From JAWKOK01 sp963765875 (GTDB lineage: Bacteria > Chloroflexota > Anaerolineae > Caldilineales > Caldilineaceae), in contig CAVXYK010000007.1 in NCBI GenBank assembly GCA_963765875.1, positions 62,001-126,000 on the forward strand: a stretch of 64,000 bases of DNA, written 5' to 3'. Shown piece after piece: positions 50,190 to 58,466 of the stretch (its first letter is position 1; the number at the start of each line of letters is the position of its first letter). Below the pieces are notes generated by a model. It was not told the origin of the DNA, searched no databases, and saw only the letters and a list, made by a program, of their open reading frames with translations. Both the position numbers and the translations under genes were made by a program.

Positions 50190-50370
50190 TGATGCTGCAA
50201 GGTCACCAGCGCTTTGCCATTCGGAGACGGCTGTATTGTAGGATTGGCGATTACTTGTCACGCTATGTGCGCCGGAAACGACAAGCTCACAGATCTACAG
50301 GTACATATTTAGTATACGCACCGGACCTTACGGAACCTATTATGATACGAATTATCCGTTCACCCGTTCA
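50190..50370 (-). repeat. Duplicated leader segment, copy 2
   Basis: Counterpart of 46159-46345 (see there). It begins about 540 bp upstream of the 49647 gene, further away than copy 1 is from its gene. Confidence 0.8.
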
Positions 50371-50555
50371 GAATTCCGTATAGCGAGCAAGACGTCTGTC
50401 ACCGCTAAATGGTAGCATGTCAGAAGAGTCTGCACATTAGGCTTGTTGATGATGTTTGGGCTGGTCAAGCAGAGGATTTTGGATGTACTGCGCGAGAGGG
50501 AACGATGAGAATACTGGAGAAGGAGGCGATGATTGCACGAAGGATGTAGAAAAAA

Positions 50556-50595
50556 TAGGCCGAATGGGGGATGCGACTATCCCCCATTCGGCCTA
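50556..50595. repeat. Perfect 17-bp hairpin
   Basis: TAGGCCGAATGGGGGAT-gcgact-ATCCCCCATTCGGCCTA, preceded by AAAAAA on the plus strand. On the minus strand this reads as a hairpin followed by TTTTTT, so it could be a minus-strand terminator. Confidence 0.65.
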
Positions 50596-50674
50596 CTGGC
50601 TTCCCGGCGTCCCAGGAATCGATATGCGCTGTCTGCGTTTACAGGCAACCGGTCTATTAAGTAGAAGTCTGTAA

Positions 50675-50764
50675 GGCCGTTCAAAGAAATCGAATCCCTA
50701 TTTGACGGCCTGCAAGCCGCTGCGCAAGCATTATCAAACAGGGATTCAATTTCTTGCAGCGGCC
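50675..50764. repeat. 90-bp palindromic element, family A copy 2
   Basis: Same 90-bp length as 3471-3560 but in reverse orientation, flanked by TAA on both sides. Ends GGCCG...CGGCC. Confidence 0.88.
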
Positions 50765-50778
50765 TAAGTCGTTATAGA

Positions 50779-50858
50779 AAGTGCCGGGGACTTCCCGATG
50801 CTGAAACCTCGAAATCAGGGTCAACTCACTCGCTCTGTTGCCTAAGTCCCCGGCACTT
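50779..50858. repeat. 80-bp element, family B copy 2 (uninterrupted)
   Basis: Arms AAGTGCCGGGGACTT and AAGTCCCCGGCACTT. It shows the intact GTTGCCTAAGTCC site at which family A inserted in the other copy. Confidence 0.88.
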
Positions 50859-50903
50859 TTTCGCACAACTGACAGATTCTTACTTAAGTGAGTGTCCGCA
50901 AAT

Positions 50904-50968
50904 AACCTCCGGGAGCTGGTCACGAAAGTTTGGCTGAACGAATTGGTTCTGGCCACCTCCCGGACGTT
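50904..50968. repeat. Palindromic element, family E copy 3
   Basis: AACCTCCGGGAGCTGGTCAC ... CTGGCCACCTCCCGGACGTT. Diverged relative of the two copies next to the surface genes. Confidence 0.7.
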
Positions 50969-50991
50969 CAAACCGCTAAGTTGTCTGCGGG

Positions 50992-52040
50992 TCACTCATC
51001 CTCAGGGCCGGCAGTGGAACTAATCATCTCCGAAACCCAGCGATTTTCGTCGTCGTTTTCTAGTATCAATACCTTGATGGCGATGGTGAGCGGAATGCCG
51101 ATGATCAGTCCGGGCGCGCCGAGGATGGAACTCCAAACGACCAGCGACAAGATCGACCAGAGGGGCGACAGATCGACACCGTCTTTGAGCATCGCTGGTC
51201 TCAGACCCCTGGTTGATGATGAAACTCATCGATTGCGTAGACCAGGAAGACAAGAAGCGCCGGGCCAAAGCCAAGGTTGGCTAGGGCAAGCAGCAACGGC
51301 GGAATCATGGCGATCCAAAAACCGATCATCGGCACAAAATTCATCACAAAGTAGAGCACGCCCCAGAGTACGGCAAATTCGACGCCGATGAACAAAAGCG
51401 CAATCGTTGCGACGATGCCGCCTCCTAGTCCGAGCAACGAGGTGATCCCTACGTACTGGCGCATGTTGTCTGTGAAGCCGAACAGGCGATTGAACCGTGG
51501 GTTGCCCGACTTCATCTGGTAACTCACCTTGTCCGGGAAGATCACTGCTTCGATGACCATAAAGAACAGGATCAGCATCATGAGCCCAAAGACAGAGACA
51601 CTCTGCAAAATCCTCTGCAAAAAATTGCCCGCTATCTGAGCCAAGTGGGCAGGATCGATCTGCTCAATCAACTCACCGAATTGCCCACTATACTGCTGAC
51701 CGATTCTATCGGCAGATCCGAGGAACTGCTCCAATCCGCTGACAAAGACCGGCAACAACTGGATCATTCTGATCACAGAGAGGAAGATGAAAAAAGCGAT
51801 GAACATTGTTACAGAGAGCGTTAGGACCAGGCCTGCCAGAATACTCAGCGAGGGCGGCATGTTGCGCTGACGCAGCCAGTACATCACCGGGCTGGCGGTA
51901 AGTACAATTAGCTGGGCCAGGAAGAAGGCGTTGACGAGATCGCTAAATTCGCGCAAGAAAAACACAGAGATCCCGATGGCCGCCATGGTAATGAAAAAGC
52001 GGGAGGTCTGTGAAAAATGGTTCGACTGTGCGGTTGACAT
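50992..52040 (-). CDS. AI-2E family transporter / PerM-like permease (one frameshift)
   Basis: Start taken at MSTAQSNHFS (52040). About eight membrane helices: two N-terminal pairs, an amphipathic middle region (QYSGQFGELIEQIDPAHLAQ), then helices with GLGGGIVATIALLFIGVEFA and the conserved family segment FVPMIGFWIAMIPPLLLAL. A break near 51205 is followed in another frame by SLVVWSSILGAPGLIIGIPL, the last helix. The family includes autoinducer-2 exporters and Na+/H+ antiporters, so transport of AI-2 should not be assumed. Total about 349 residues, as usual. Confidence 0.86.
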
Positions 52041-52177
52041 AAGGGTTCCTGGTGGATTGGCCACGAAATGGTTGAAGTCATTGATTATCTTACACGATAT
52101 GGACGAAAAAAACATCATGTGCAAAAAATATCGTCTTTGCTGGTTGGGGCGGCAATTCACGCTGGAGGCCGGTTCAC

Positions 52178-52247
52178 AGCATTCCGGGAATGAGCCGGCA
52201 TACGGCCTGCCATGCGGCGACATCGCCTGGCTCAATCCCGGAATGCT
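52178..52247. repeat. 70-bp inverted repeat
   Basis: AGCATTCCGGGAATGAGCC ... GGCTCAATCCCGGAATGCT, in the gap 52041-52441 between divergent AI-2E and MFS genes. No gene in this gap; the two promoters should lie here. Confidence 0.7.
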
Positions 52248-52441
52248 GGCTGACTTACACTCTGGTCGCCGGCAATTTCGGAGTAAGCAACGAAAGTCAG
52301 CCCGATATGCTCAGCTCTCTGATTGCTGTCATTTGCCTAGAGTGATGGTCGTGACTGATCATAGTAATCATTGATTGACCGATCATTTTCCAATAATCGC
52401 GTACCATCAGCGAATTCTAACAGCGAATACGACGGCATACT

Positions 52442-53701
52442 GTGAACAGTCAAACCCAACTTACGCCTGATGGCGTCCCTGCCTCCGCTCCTCCATCGCC
52501 CGGCATCGCCTCCAACTACAAATGGTACGTTCTGGTCCTGGCCACCCTCACCCATACGCTGGTCATGGGCATGCCAAACATGTCGTTGCCCGTACTCTTC
52601 AACGAGATATCGACCGATCTGAACCTGAACCTCGTGCAAATCGGCACGGTCTGGGGTTTGAGTTCGATGATCGGCATCGTCATGGCCTTGGTCGGCGGCA
52701 TCATCGGCGATCGCATCGGCGCCAAACGCGCCCTGATGATCGCCTGCTTTTTGGCCGGCGTGACCGGTGCGCTGCGAGGTTTCGCAATTGATTTCGTGAC
52801 GCTTTCCATAACAGTCTTCATCGCCGGCCTGGCCCTCTCGTCGATTCCGACCAATGTGCACAAGACCTGCGGCATCTGGTTTTCAGGGCGTCATTTGGGC
52901 CTGGCCAACGGCTCTGTTTCTATGGGCATGGCCGCCGGATTCATGCTGGGTTCGATGTTGGCGGCAACGGTGCTTTCGCCGCTGTTGGGCGGCTGGCGCA
53001 ACGTTATCTTTTTCTATGCGTTGATTGCCATCGTGATGGGGTTTTTCTGGACCTTCACTCGACCCGGGCCGCTACACGAAGGTGTGCAGAGCAGACCGGC
53101 TACCTCACGTTCATTACGCGAGAGTCTCTTTCATGTTGCACGCGTGCGCAATATCTGGTTTCTGGGATTGGCCATGATCGGCATCGGCGGCTGCATTCAG
53201 GGCGCTTTGGGCTACTTGCCGCTCTACTTGCGCGGTATCGGATGGCCGGACGCCGCAGCCGACGGTGCACTGGCCACCTTCCACGCCGCGAGCATGCTCT
53301 GCACCATCCCGATTGCCATTCTCTCCGACCGGCTGGGCCAGCGACGCAAGGTGTTGATCGTGGCCGGGTGCATGATCATGACCGGCATCGGGCTGCTGTC
53401 AGTTGTCCAGGGTGCAGCTGTGTGGATCGCCGTCATCCTGGCCGGCATGGTGCGCGACGGCTTCATGGCCGTGCTCATGACCTTGATCATCGAGTTGAAG
53501 GGCGTCGGTTCGCTCTTCGCGGGCACGGCCACCGGTATGATCCTGGGCTTCTCCATGTTCGGCGGCGTGATCGCGCCCCCGCTGGGCAACAGCCTGGCCC
53601 GCTTTGACCCGAGCCTGCCCTTCCTCTTCTGGTCCGCCATGGCCGCCATGGGCGTGGTTGGACTCTATCTGGTTCGGGAGAAGCGTCCGTCCTCCGACTA
53701 G
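52442..53701 (+). CDS. Major facilitator superfamily transporter
   Basis: 419 residues, start GTG 52442. Twelve predicted membrane helices. Helix 1-2 contains GMPNMSLPVLFNEISTDL and the loop 2-3 motif GGIIGDRIGAKRAL (MFS motif A, GxxxDRxGxR/K). The second half repeats it as AILSDRLGQRRKVLI. The type of sequence, with SMGMAAGFMLGSMLAA in helix 5, fits the CynX/NarK-like NNP/OPA range of anion or small organic transporters; the substrate cannot be named. Its stop codon TAG lies within the first CTAG of a repeat element. Confidence 0.9.
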   Translation: MNSQTQLTPDGVPASAPPSPGIASNYKWYVLVLATLTHTLVMGMPNMSLPVLFNEISTDLNLNLVQIGTVWGLSSMIGIVMALVGGIIGDRIGAKRALMIACFLAGVTGALRGFAIDFVTLSITVFIAGLALSSIPTNVHKTCGIWFSGRHLGLANGSVSMGMAAGFMLGSMLAATVLSPLLGGWRNVIFFYALIAIVMGFFWTFTRPGPLHEGVQSRPATSRSLRESLFHVARVRNIWFLGLAMIGIGGCIQGALGYLPLYLRGIGWPDAAADGALATFHAASMLCTIPIAILSDRLGQRRKVLIVAGCMIMTGIGLLSVVQGAAVWIAVILAGMVRDGFMAVLMTLIIELKGVGSLFAGTATGMILGFSMFGGVIAPPLGNSLARFDPSLPFLFWSAMAAMGVVGLYLVREKRPSSD

Positions 53702-53835
53702 CAGTCTGTCGGAGAGACCAAGAAATAGACCGCGGATGCGGCGGATTAGGCGGAAAAAGCCTGATTTTATCTGATATTATCGGCCTAATCCGCCTAATCC
53801 GCGGTCTATCAGCGTTCTCTCCGACAGGCTCCTAG
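53698..53835. repeat. 138-bp CTAG-ended inverted-repeat element, family H copy 1
   Basis: Ends CTAGCAGTCTGTCGGAGAGA and TCTCTCCGACAGGCTCCTAG. Inside is a second hairpin built from CGGATTAGGCGG / CCGCCTAATCCG. It provides the MFS stop codon. Confidence 0.82.
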
Positions 53836-54085
53836 ACCGCTGCATCAAGACTGACACGATTGCGAGATCATGAGTTTCGACACTCATGATCCCTTCGCGT
53901 CCTCAAATTTGGTCTTCCTCGACGCCTTTTCCCTCAAATCCGCTGGACGATTCGGAAAAATCGGAGTACCCCTTTCCCCATCTTCCATTTTTATCATAAC
54001 GTGTTCTTAACACGCTTCTAGGACGCGCCTAACCACAGCTGTCCGCGAATGGACTATAGTCAAAGTCAGTAGTGACTCTTCCGGG

Positions 54086-54231
54086 CTAGCAGGCTGTCGG
54101 AGTGACGAAAAAATGGGACACAGATGACACGGATATGACGGATTCTCGCTGATTTTCCGATTTGATCCGTGGACATCCGCTAAATCAGCGTCATCCGTGA
54201 CCTACTAGCTTTCTCTCCGACAAGCTGCTAG
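54086..54231. repeat. 146-bp CTAG-ended inverted-repeat element, family H copy 2
   Basis: Ends CTAGCAGGCTGTCGGAG and CTCTCCGACAAGCTGCTAG. The interior differs from copy 1 and contains GGACACAGATGACACGGAT and its partial complement. The 53836-54085 gap has no gene; it includes a small palindrome GTGTTCTTAACAC (about 54002). Confidence 0.8.
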
Positions 54232-54328
54232 ATGGTTCTGTTGCGTCGTCCGGAAGATGATAAGAGGAACGGGCCTGGTCAAATAATCCCTCAGAGAACA
54301 GGCTACGACAATGCAAAGGAGTACTGAA

Positions 54329-54814
54329 ATGAGCCCAAGGAAAGCTGGAATTCTGGCGAGCATCGTTTTTGCCGTCTTGACCATGGCCGTTTTCGTGACG
54401 ATGAAGGCCGATACGAAGCCGGTCAGCGCCCAACCGCTCGACGCCATTCCGCAGATTGACCTGGCGCAGATGGAGAAGGACTTTTCTGAACGAGAGGCCG
54501 TCTACCGTCAGCAAATGCTTGACCTGAGTGCCACGTTGGAGGAAAGACGAATGACCTATGATTTGCAGATCGAGGCACTGACGCAGGCATTGGCCGCTGG
54601 CCGCTCACATCTTGAGGGTCTCAACGCCCAGGAAGTGGCCGCCGAGGGACAGTTGACGCAGTTCAACCAGGCACTCAGTGAACGGCAGGGGGTCTTTTTG
54701 ACCCGACGCCAAGAAACAGAGCGCAGTTACAACCTGAGATACAACCAGATGGTGGCGCAACTGACAGAGGTGCAGGCCAAGCTCGTTGAGGCGCAACAAG
54801 CACTTGGCCAATAG
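54329..54814 (+). CDS. Exported coiled-coil protein 1
   Basis: 161 residues from ATG 54329 (MSPRKAGIL), 7 bp after AAAGGAG; an upstream ATG at 54311 lies before that site. A hydrophobic helix (SIVFAVLTMAVFVTM) ends VSAQP, so it is a signal peptide or membrane anchor. The rest is long helix with heptads rich in Q, E, R and L (residues about 45-160), e.g. LAQMEKDFSEREAVYRQQML. No known family was recognised. It resembles the next gene in layout and in the segment YRQ/REA..L, so the two look paralogous. It heads a cluster with apbE and a haem membrane protein. Confidence 0.78.
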   Translation: MSPRKAGILASIVFAVLTMAVFVTMKADTKPVSAQPLDAIPQIDLAQMEKDFSEREAVYRQQMLDLSATLEERRMTYDLQIEALTQALAAGRSHLEGLNAQEVAAEGQLTQFNQALSERQGVFLTRRQETERSYNLRYNQMVAQLTEVQAKLVEAQQALGQ

Positions 54815-54880
54815 CACAGTGCCAACATCCGGCACAACTGAGCATTCTGAAGGTGTCGATCCAATCCAAAGGAGAACGCG

Positions 54881-55559
54881 ATGGTACGCAAAAGCGCGAT
54901 GATATTGGCGGGTTTTCTTACCGCGGTAGTACTCGTGTTGGCTGCAATGGCCTTCAACGTCACCACCAACTGGCCGGTTGCCCTTGGTGCGCAATCGCCT
55001 GAGTCAATAGATGAACCTGAATCTGCAGCATCTGTTTACGTAACCGGGATCGCTTCCCAGGCAGACGAAATCTACCGCCAACGCGAAGCGATGTTGTTGA
55101 CCCAGCGTACGCTCTCTGCAGAGCAGCGTAACCGAACAGGACAGCATCTATCAAGCTGAATTGGCGCGCCTACAGGAGGCGCTGGCGGAAGTGGAACAGG
55201 CTGTCAAGGAGACGACGAATGACATCGGCGCCCTGGACGGACTCTCCTCCATCACCCAATCGAGGATGCAGCAGAACGAGGCCGAGTACCAACAACACCT
55301 GGCCCAGTTGCAGACCCGTGACAGTCAAATGCAACAGCAACTTGACGCTGCCCTCGTCCAGCTGCAGGCAGCCTACGATCAGCTAGCCGTGCAGCAGACC
55401 GTCCAGCAAGACACATACAGCAGCGGCTCCGGCGGCGGTCAACCGAATGGTTCCGACGAGAATGATCACCGCGAACATGACGATGATGATGATCATGACG
55501 ATGATGATGAACATGAAGGCGACGAACACGGTGAAGACGATGACGACGATGACGACTAG
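54881..55559 (+). CDS. Exported coiled-coil protein 2 with Asp/His-rich tail (one frameshift)
   Basis: Start ATG 54881 behind AAAGGAG. Signal/anchor helix MILAGFLTAVVLVLAAMAF. After ASQADEIYRQREAMLL the frame changes near 55125; the other frame continues TEQDSIYQAELARLQEALAE and a Gln-rich coiled coil to about 55420. The last 35 residues are almost only Asp, Glu and His (from DENDHREHDDDD to the stop), a plausible divalent-metal or iron binding tail. No family recognised. Its 3' end overlaps the apbE start by 20 bp, so the two are probably co-translated. Confidence 0.78.
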
Positions 55560-56565
55560 TGATCACCTGGTCGAGACGGCCGACCTGCCTCGACGAGCGA
55601 CAATTCAGCCTCAGTGGCATACCCGCGCCTTCTCAGCCATGAACACGTCCGTTTATCTCTGGCAGTTCAGCAACAACGCCGGCCTGGTGCGCTACGTTGA
55701 GCGGCTCTTTGCCAGAAACGAACAGATTCTCTCTCGTTTCCTACCGGAGAGCGACCTGTCTCGGCTCAATCGGAACAGGGCAAAAACCTGCCGAGTCAGC
55801 TCCGACCTCTTCAATGCCCTGGAACAGGCACTCTGGTTCGCCCGTCGGACCGGGGGACTCTATGACCCGGCCATACTGCCCATTCTGGAGCGATTGGGCT
55901 ACGACCGTAGTTTCGAGAAGATCGAAGCGTCGATTGCAAATCTTGGACCATTGGATGGTCTGTCTAGTGAAACCGGACCCGGCGAACATAGCTTCCGGGC
56001 GGTTCTCCTGGATCGACTGGCCATGACCGTTTCTCGACCGGTTGGCATGCGCCTCGATCTGGGCGGCATGGGCAAGGGGTGGACCGTCGATCGAGCAGCG
56101 GACCTGCTTCACGGGGAAGGCCCCTTCTTTCTCAATGCCGGTGGTGATATCTACGCCGGGGGAGCGCCGGATCATCCCGACGGCTGGGTTGTGGAGATCG
56201 AGGATCCGCTGGCGTCGGATGCACAGATCGCACGGGTTCGAATTCGAGATCGGGCCCTTGCTACCTCCACAATCGTCAAACGATCTTGGCGTCATGGCAA
56301 TCGGCGAGTCCACCACCTGATTGATCCTAGAAGAGGCGATGCTGCTGAGACGGATGTGCTCTCAGCGACTGTCATCGCCGATCGCACTGTGGTCGCTGAG
56401 GTGCTGGCCAAGACAGCACTGATCCTCGGCCCCCAAGGCGGTTTGGCCTTCGTCGAAGATTGGCCGGACGCCGAGGCGTTGCTCTACACAAGGAACCGCC
56501 AAATGCTCTGCACGCCTGGATTTGAAGCCTATCTGGAAGCACAAAAAATCGAACAACCAAGGTGA
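55540..56565 (+). CDS. apbE: FAD:protein FMN transferase (ApbE)
   Basis: 341 residues from ATG 55540 (GGTGA upstream); ATG 55549 is an alternative. ApbE uses FAD and Mg2+ to attach FMN covalently to Thr/Ser of target proteins. Diagnostic motifs are SRFLPESDLSRLNR, GMRLDLGGMGKGWTVDRAA, FFLNAGGDIYAGG and HHLIDPRRGD followed by LSATVIADRTVVAEVLAKTA. No signal peptide or lipobox is visible, so unless the start is misread it acts in the cytoplasm, unlike most ApbEs. The following gene, 5 bp on, encodes an exported protein with a flavinylation-like end. The Asp/Met-coded region upstream of 55540 belongs to the acidic tail of the previous gene. Confidence 0.93.
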   Translation: MTTMTTSDHLVETADLPRRATIQPQWHTRAFSAMNTSVYLWQFSNNAGLVRYVERLFARNEQILSRFLPESDLSRLNRNRAKTCRVSSDLFNALEQALWFARRTGGLYDPAILPILERLGYDRSFEKIEASIANLGPLDGLSSETGPGEHSFRAVLLDRLAMTVSRPVGMRLDLGGMGKGWTVDRAADLLHGEGPFFLNAGGDIYAGGAPDHPDGWVVEIEDPLASDAQIARVRIRDRALATSTIVKRSWRHGNRRVHHLIDPRRGDAAETDVLSATVIADRTVVAEVLAKTALILGPQGGLAFVEDWPDAEALLYTRNRQMLCTPGFEAYLEAQKIEQPR

Positions 56566-56570
56566 ATCCT

Positions 56571-57071
56571 ATGACCAACCAACCGAAACAAAATGCCGCA
56601 ACCTTCACACGCTCAGCCAAAGTCGGCGTGACCATGCTCTCTTTCACGGCGCTCTTGGGCGTTTGGAATGGTATCGGCCACAGGGAGGCATCCTCGGCCA
56701 ATGCACAAGAACCTGAACCGAACCTGGCTGTGCTGGCGCCGACTGCATCAATGTGGCCCACGATAGTGCCCTTACCCACGTTCCAACCCATTCCCACATT
56801 GATGCCTCTCAATCCAATCTTTGAGGACAATTCGGCGGGCGAGGCGCCGGGTCAACAGACAGAAGCGGCCATGCCTTTGAACAACAATGTCATAGTCCCC
56901 GCGCTACCCGCGCTGAATCCATTGCCGACCTTGGCCCCGCTACCGGCAATGCCTGCCATGCCGGAACCACCGCCACCCCCACCTCCATCGAGCAGCAACA
57001 ATAACAACAACAACAACAATGGCGGCGGTGGTAGCAGCCAAAACGACGGAAAGACGAGTGGCGGATCGTAG
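56571..57071 (+). CDS. Small exported proline-rich protein ending in a flavinylation-like motif
   Basis: 166 residues from ATG 56571 (AAGGTGA site; GTG 56562 is less likely). Hydrophobic residues 18-36 and SSANA/QE give a signal peptide. Residues 50-140 are a Pro/Leu/Met-rich extended linker (PLPTLAPLPAMPAMPEPPPP), then Ser/Asn/Gly runs. The last eight residues are DGKTSGGS. The consensus used by ApbE on FMN-binding proteins is D-G-x-T-S/T-G-A-T, so this end fits at six of eight positions with A to G and T to S. No FMN-binding domain precedes it. The flavin-carrier role is inference from the motif and from adjacency to apbE. Confidence 0.7.
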   Translation: MTNQPKQNAATFTRSAKVGVTMLSFTALLGVWNGIGHREASSANAQEPEPNLAVLAPTASMWPTIVPLPTFQPIPTLMPLNPIFEDNSAGEAPGQQTEAAMPLNNNVIVPALPALNPLPTLAPLPAMPAMPEPPPPPPPSSSNNNNNNNNGGGGSSQNDGKTSGGS

Positions 57072-57557
57072 CTTCTATCACATGGTGCTCTGAGCAGCCA
57101 CGTTGTTTATGGACAATGAATGACTTGGGTGTGTTGGCGCATGGCGCCTGCTGCGCAAACAAAATGAGTTGAGCGTCCAAAGGCCCTCCGGGAGGAGCAC
57201 TGCGCAATACCAGTTTGCTGTTATTCCCCTCCCGGAGGATCACTTCAATTGATTTGGGTGTGTTCAAAACGGGTTGAGCACTCGGGTAGCCGCAGCCTGA
57301 GCCTATCGAAGGCGTAGGCGGGTCGACCCGGCTTCGACAAGCTCAGCCTACGCCTCCTTCCAACTGATTTTGAACACACCCAATTGATTTTGAATACACC
57401 CGAATGACTTTACTGCCAAAGCGGATCCGGACATGAATTCACACAAATTTTCACGAATCTTCCCTCTGGGGCGACGAGGCAATTCGTGACCATTCGTGTC
57501 AAGAAAGGACTTTTTGCAGCGGAGTCATGAGTAAAATTCCGGAAATGGGAGAAGACA
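57072..57557. other. Repeat-rich gap upstream of ferric-reductase-like gene
   Basis: No gene. It holds a CCTCCGGGAGG palindrome pair (57186-57238), inverted GGTGTGTTCAAAAC / TTTTGAACACACC arms (about 57257-57380), an AGGCGTAGGC...GCCTACGCC hairpin (about 57310-57355) and the family C element (57404-57528). This separates apbE and its neighbour from the following gene. Confidence 0.6.
57404..57528. repeat. Terminal-inverted-repeat element, family C copy 2
   Basis: Left ATGACTTTACTGCCAAAG and right CTTTTTGCAGCGGAGTCAT. Inside are CACAAATTTTCACGAAT and ATTCGTGACCATTCGTG, as in other short elements of this genome. Confidence 0.72.
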
Positions 57558-58307
57558 GTGACAACAGGGACAAGAATCTTCAAAGGCAGTGATCTAACTG
57601 CCCTGGCCTTAGGTGCAGTTGCGGGAATTGCCGGTGCATTGGCATTGTTTCAGGCGATACAGTTTGGGCAGTTTGGATTGGCCGGCCTGGCAGTTCAGAC
57701 CGGTCAGGCGATGGCGGAAGAGGCCCAGGCCATGGGAATCCCCTTGGCCGAGGCAACTCCGGCCTATTGGTATGTGGCGCGTGCCGGCGGAATCCTGGCC
57801 TATCTTCTGCTTTGGATGGCCGTCTTTTGGGGCGTCACCATGAGCAGCAAGATGGCCAAAGGGGTGATACGGGCCAAGCTGATCTACGATCTCCACGAGT
57901 TCTTGCCCTTGTTGGCTCTGGTTTTCACCGCCTTGCATGCGGCGGTCCTGCTTGGCGACTCATACATCCAGTTCAGCGTTTGGCATCTTCTGCTTCCCTT
58001 CACCAGTCCATACGAACCGTTTTGGACGGGATTGGGCGTATTGGCCTTCTATCTGATGATCGCGCTGGTCGCCAGCTTCTATATCCGCCACCGCATTGGG
58101 CCAAAGCGATGGCGTTCGTTTCACTATGTGTCATATGTCGCCTATCTGCTGGCGTTGGTCCATGGCGTGCAAAGTGGAACGGACAGCGGCACTGCCACGA
58201 TGCAGTGGATCTACGTTGGGACGGCGGCAACCATTCTCTTTGCCACATGGTATCGGATATTGACCGTCAAGGGTCGCAGAAAGCAACTTGGTCGAGCGAC
58301 ACAGTAG
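57558..58307 (+). CDS. Ferric-reductase-like transmembrane haem protein
   Basis: 249 residues, start GTG 57558 (GGAG upstream). Six predicted membrane helices. Histidines occur in pairs expected for two b-haems: H in LIYDLHEFLPLL and FTALHAAVLL on one helix, and H in RSFHYVSYVAYLLALVHGVQ on a later helix. This is the core of the ferric reductase/MsrQ/NOX transmembrane family; no cytoplasmic FAD/NADPH domain is attached. It could pass electrons across the membrane to extracytoplasmic flavin or metal. It stands between the apbE group and a two-component system. Confidence 0.86.
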   Translation: MTTGTRIFKGSDLTALALGAVAGIAGALALFQAIQFGQFGLAGLAVQTGQAMAEEAQAMGIPLAEATPAYWYVARAGGILAYLLLWMAVFWGVTMSSKMAKGVIRAKLIYDLHEFLPLLALVFTALHAAVLLGDSYIQFSVWHLLLPFTSPYEPFWTGLGVLAFYLMIALVASFYIRHRIGPKRWRSFHYVSYVAYLLALVHGVQSGTDSGTATMQWIYVGTAATILFATWYRILTVKGRRKQLGRATQ

Positions 58308-58466
58308 GGCAGCCGGGTGGATGTCAGAAAAGCAGATGATTTGCCACGGGATTGTCCCGCATTCATTTGCTGCTACCGCCAAGATGACTTACTCTGCCTG
58401 ACACATCTCTTGTTCTTTTGTGAGCGATGAATCAAAGTCTCGAACATCCAGAAGATTGTAGGCTCT

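Noticed and set aside
50992..52040. Autoinducer-2 export and quorum sensing
   Set aside because: The AI-2E family is broad and includes antiporters; no luxS or other AI-2 gene is nearby.
53698..54231. Integron attC sites
   Set aside because: No integrase, and the ends (CTAGCAG...TGTCGGAG) lack the attC core GTTRRRY; they look like non-autonomous transposon ends.
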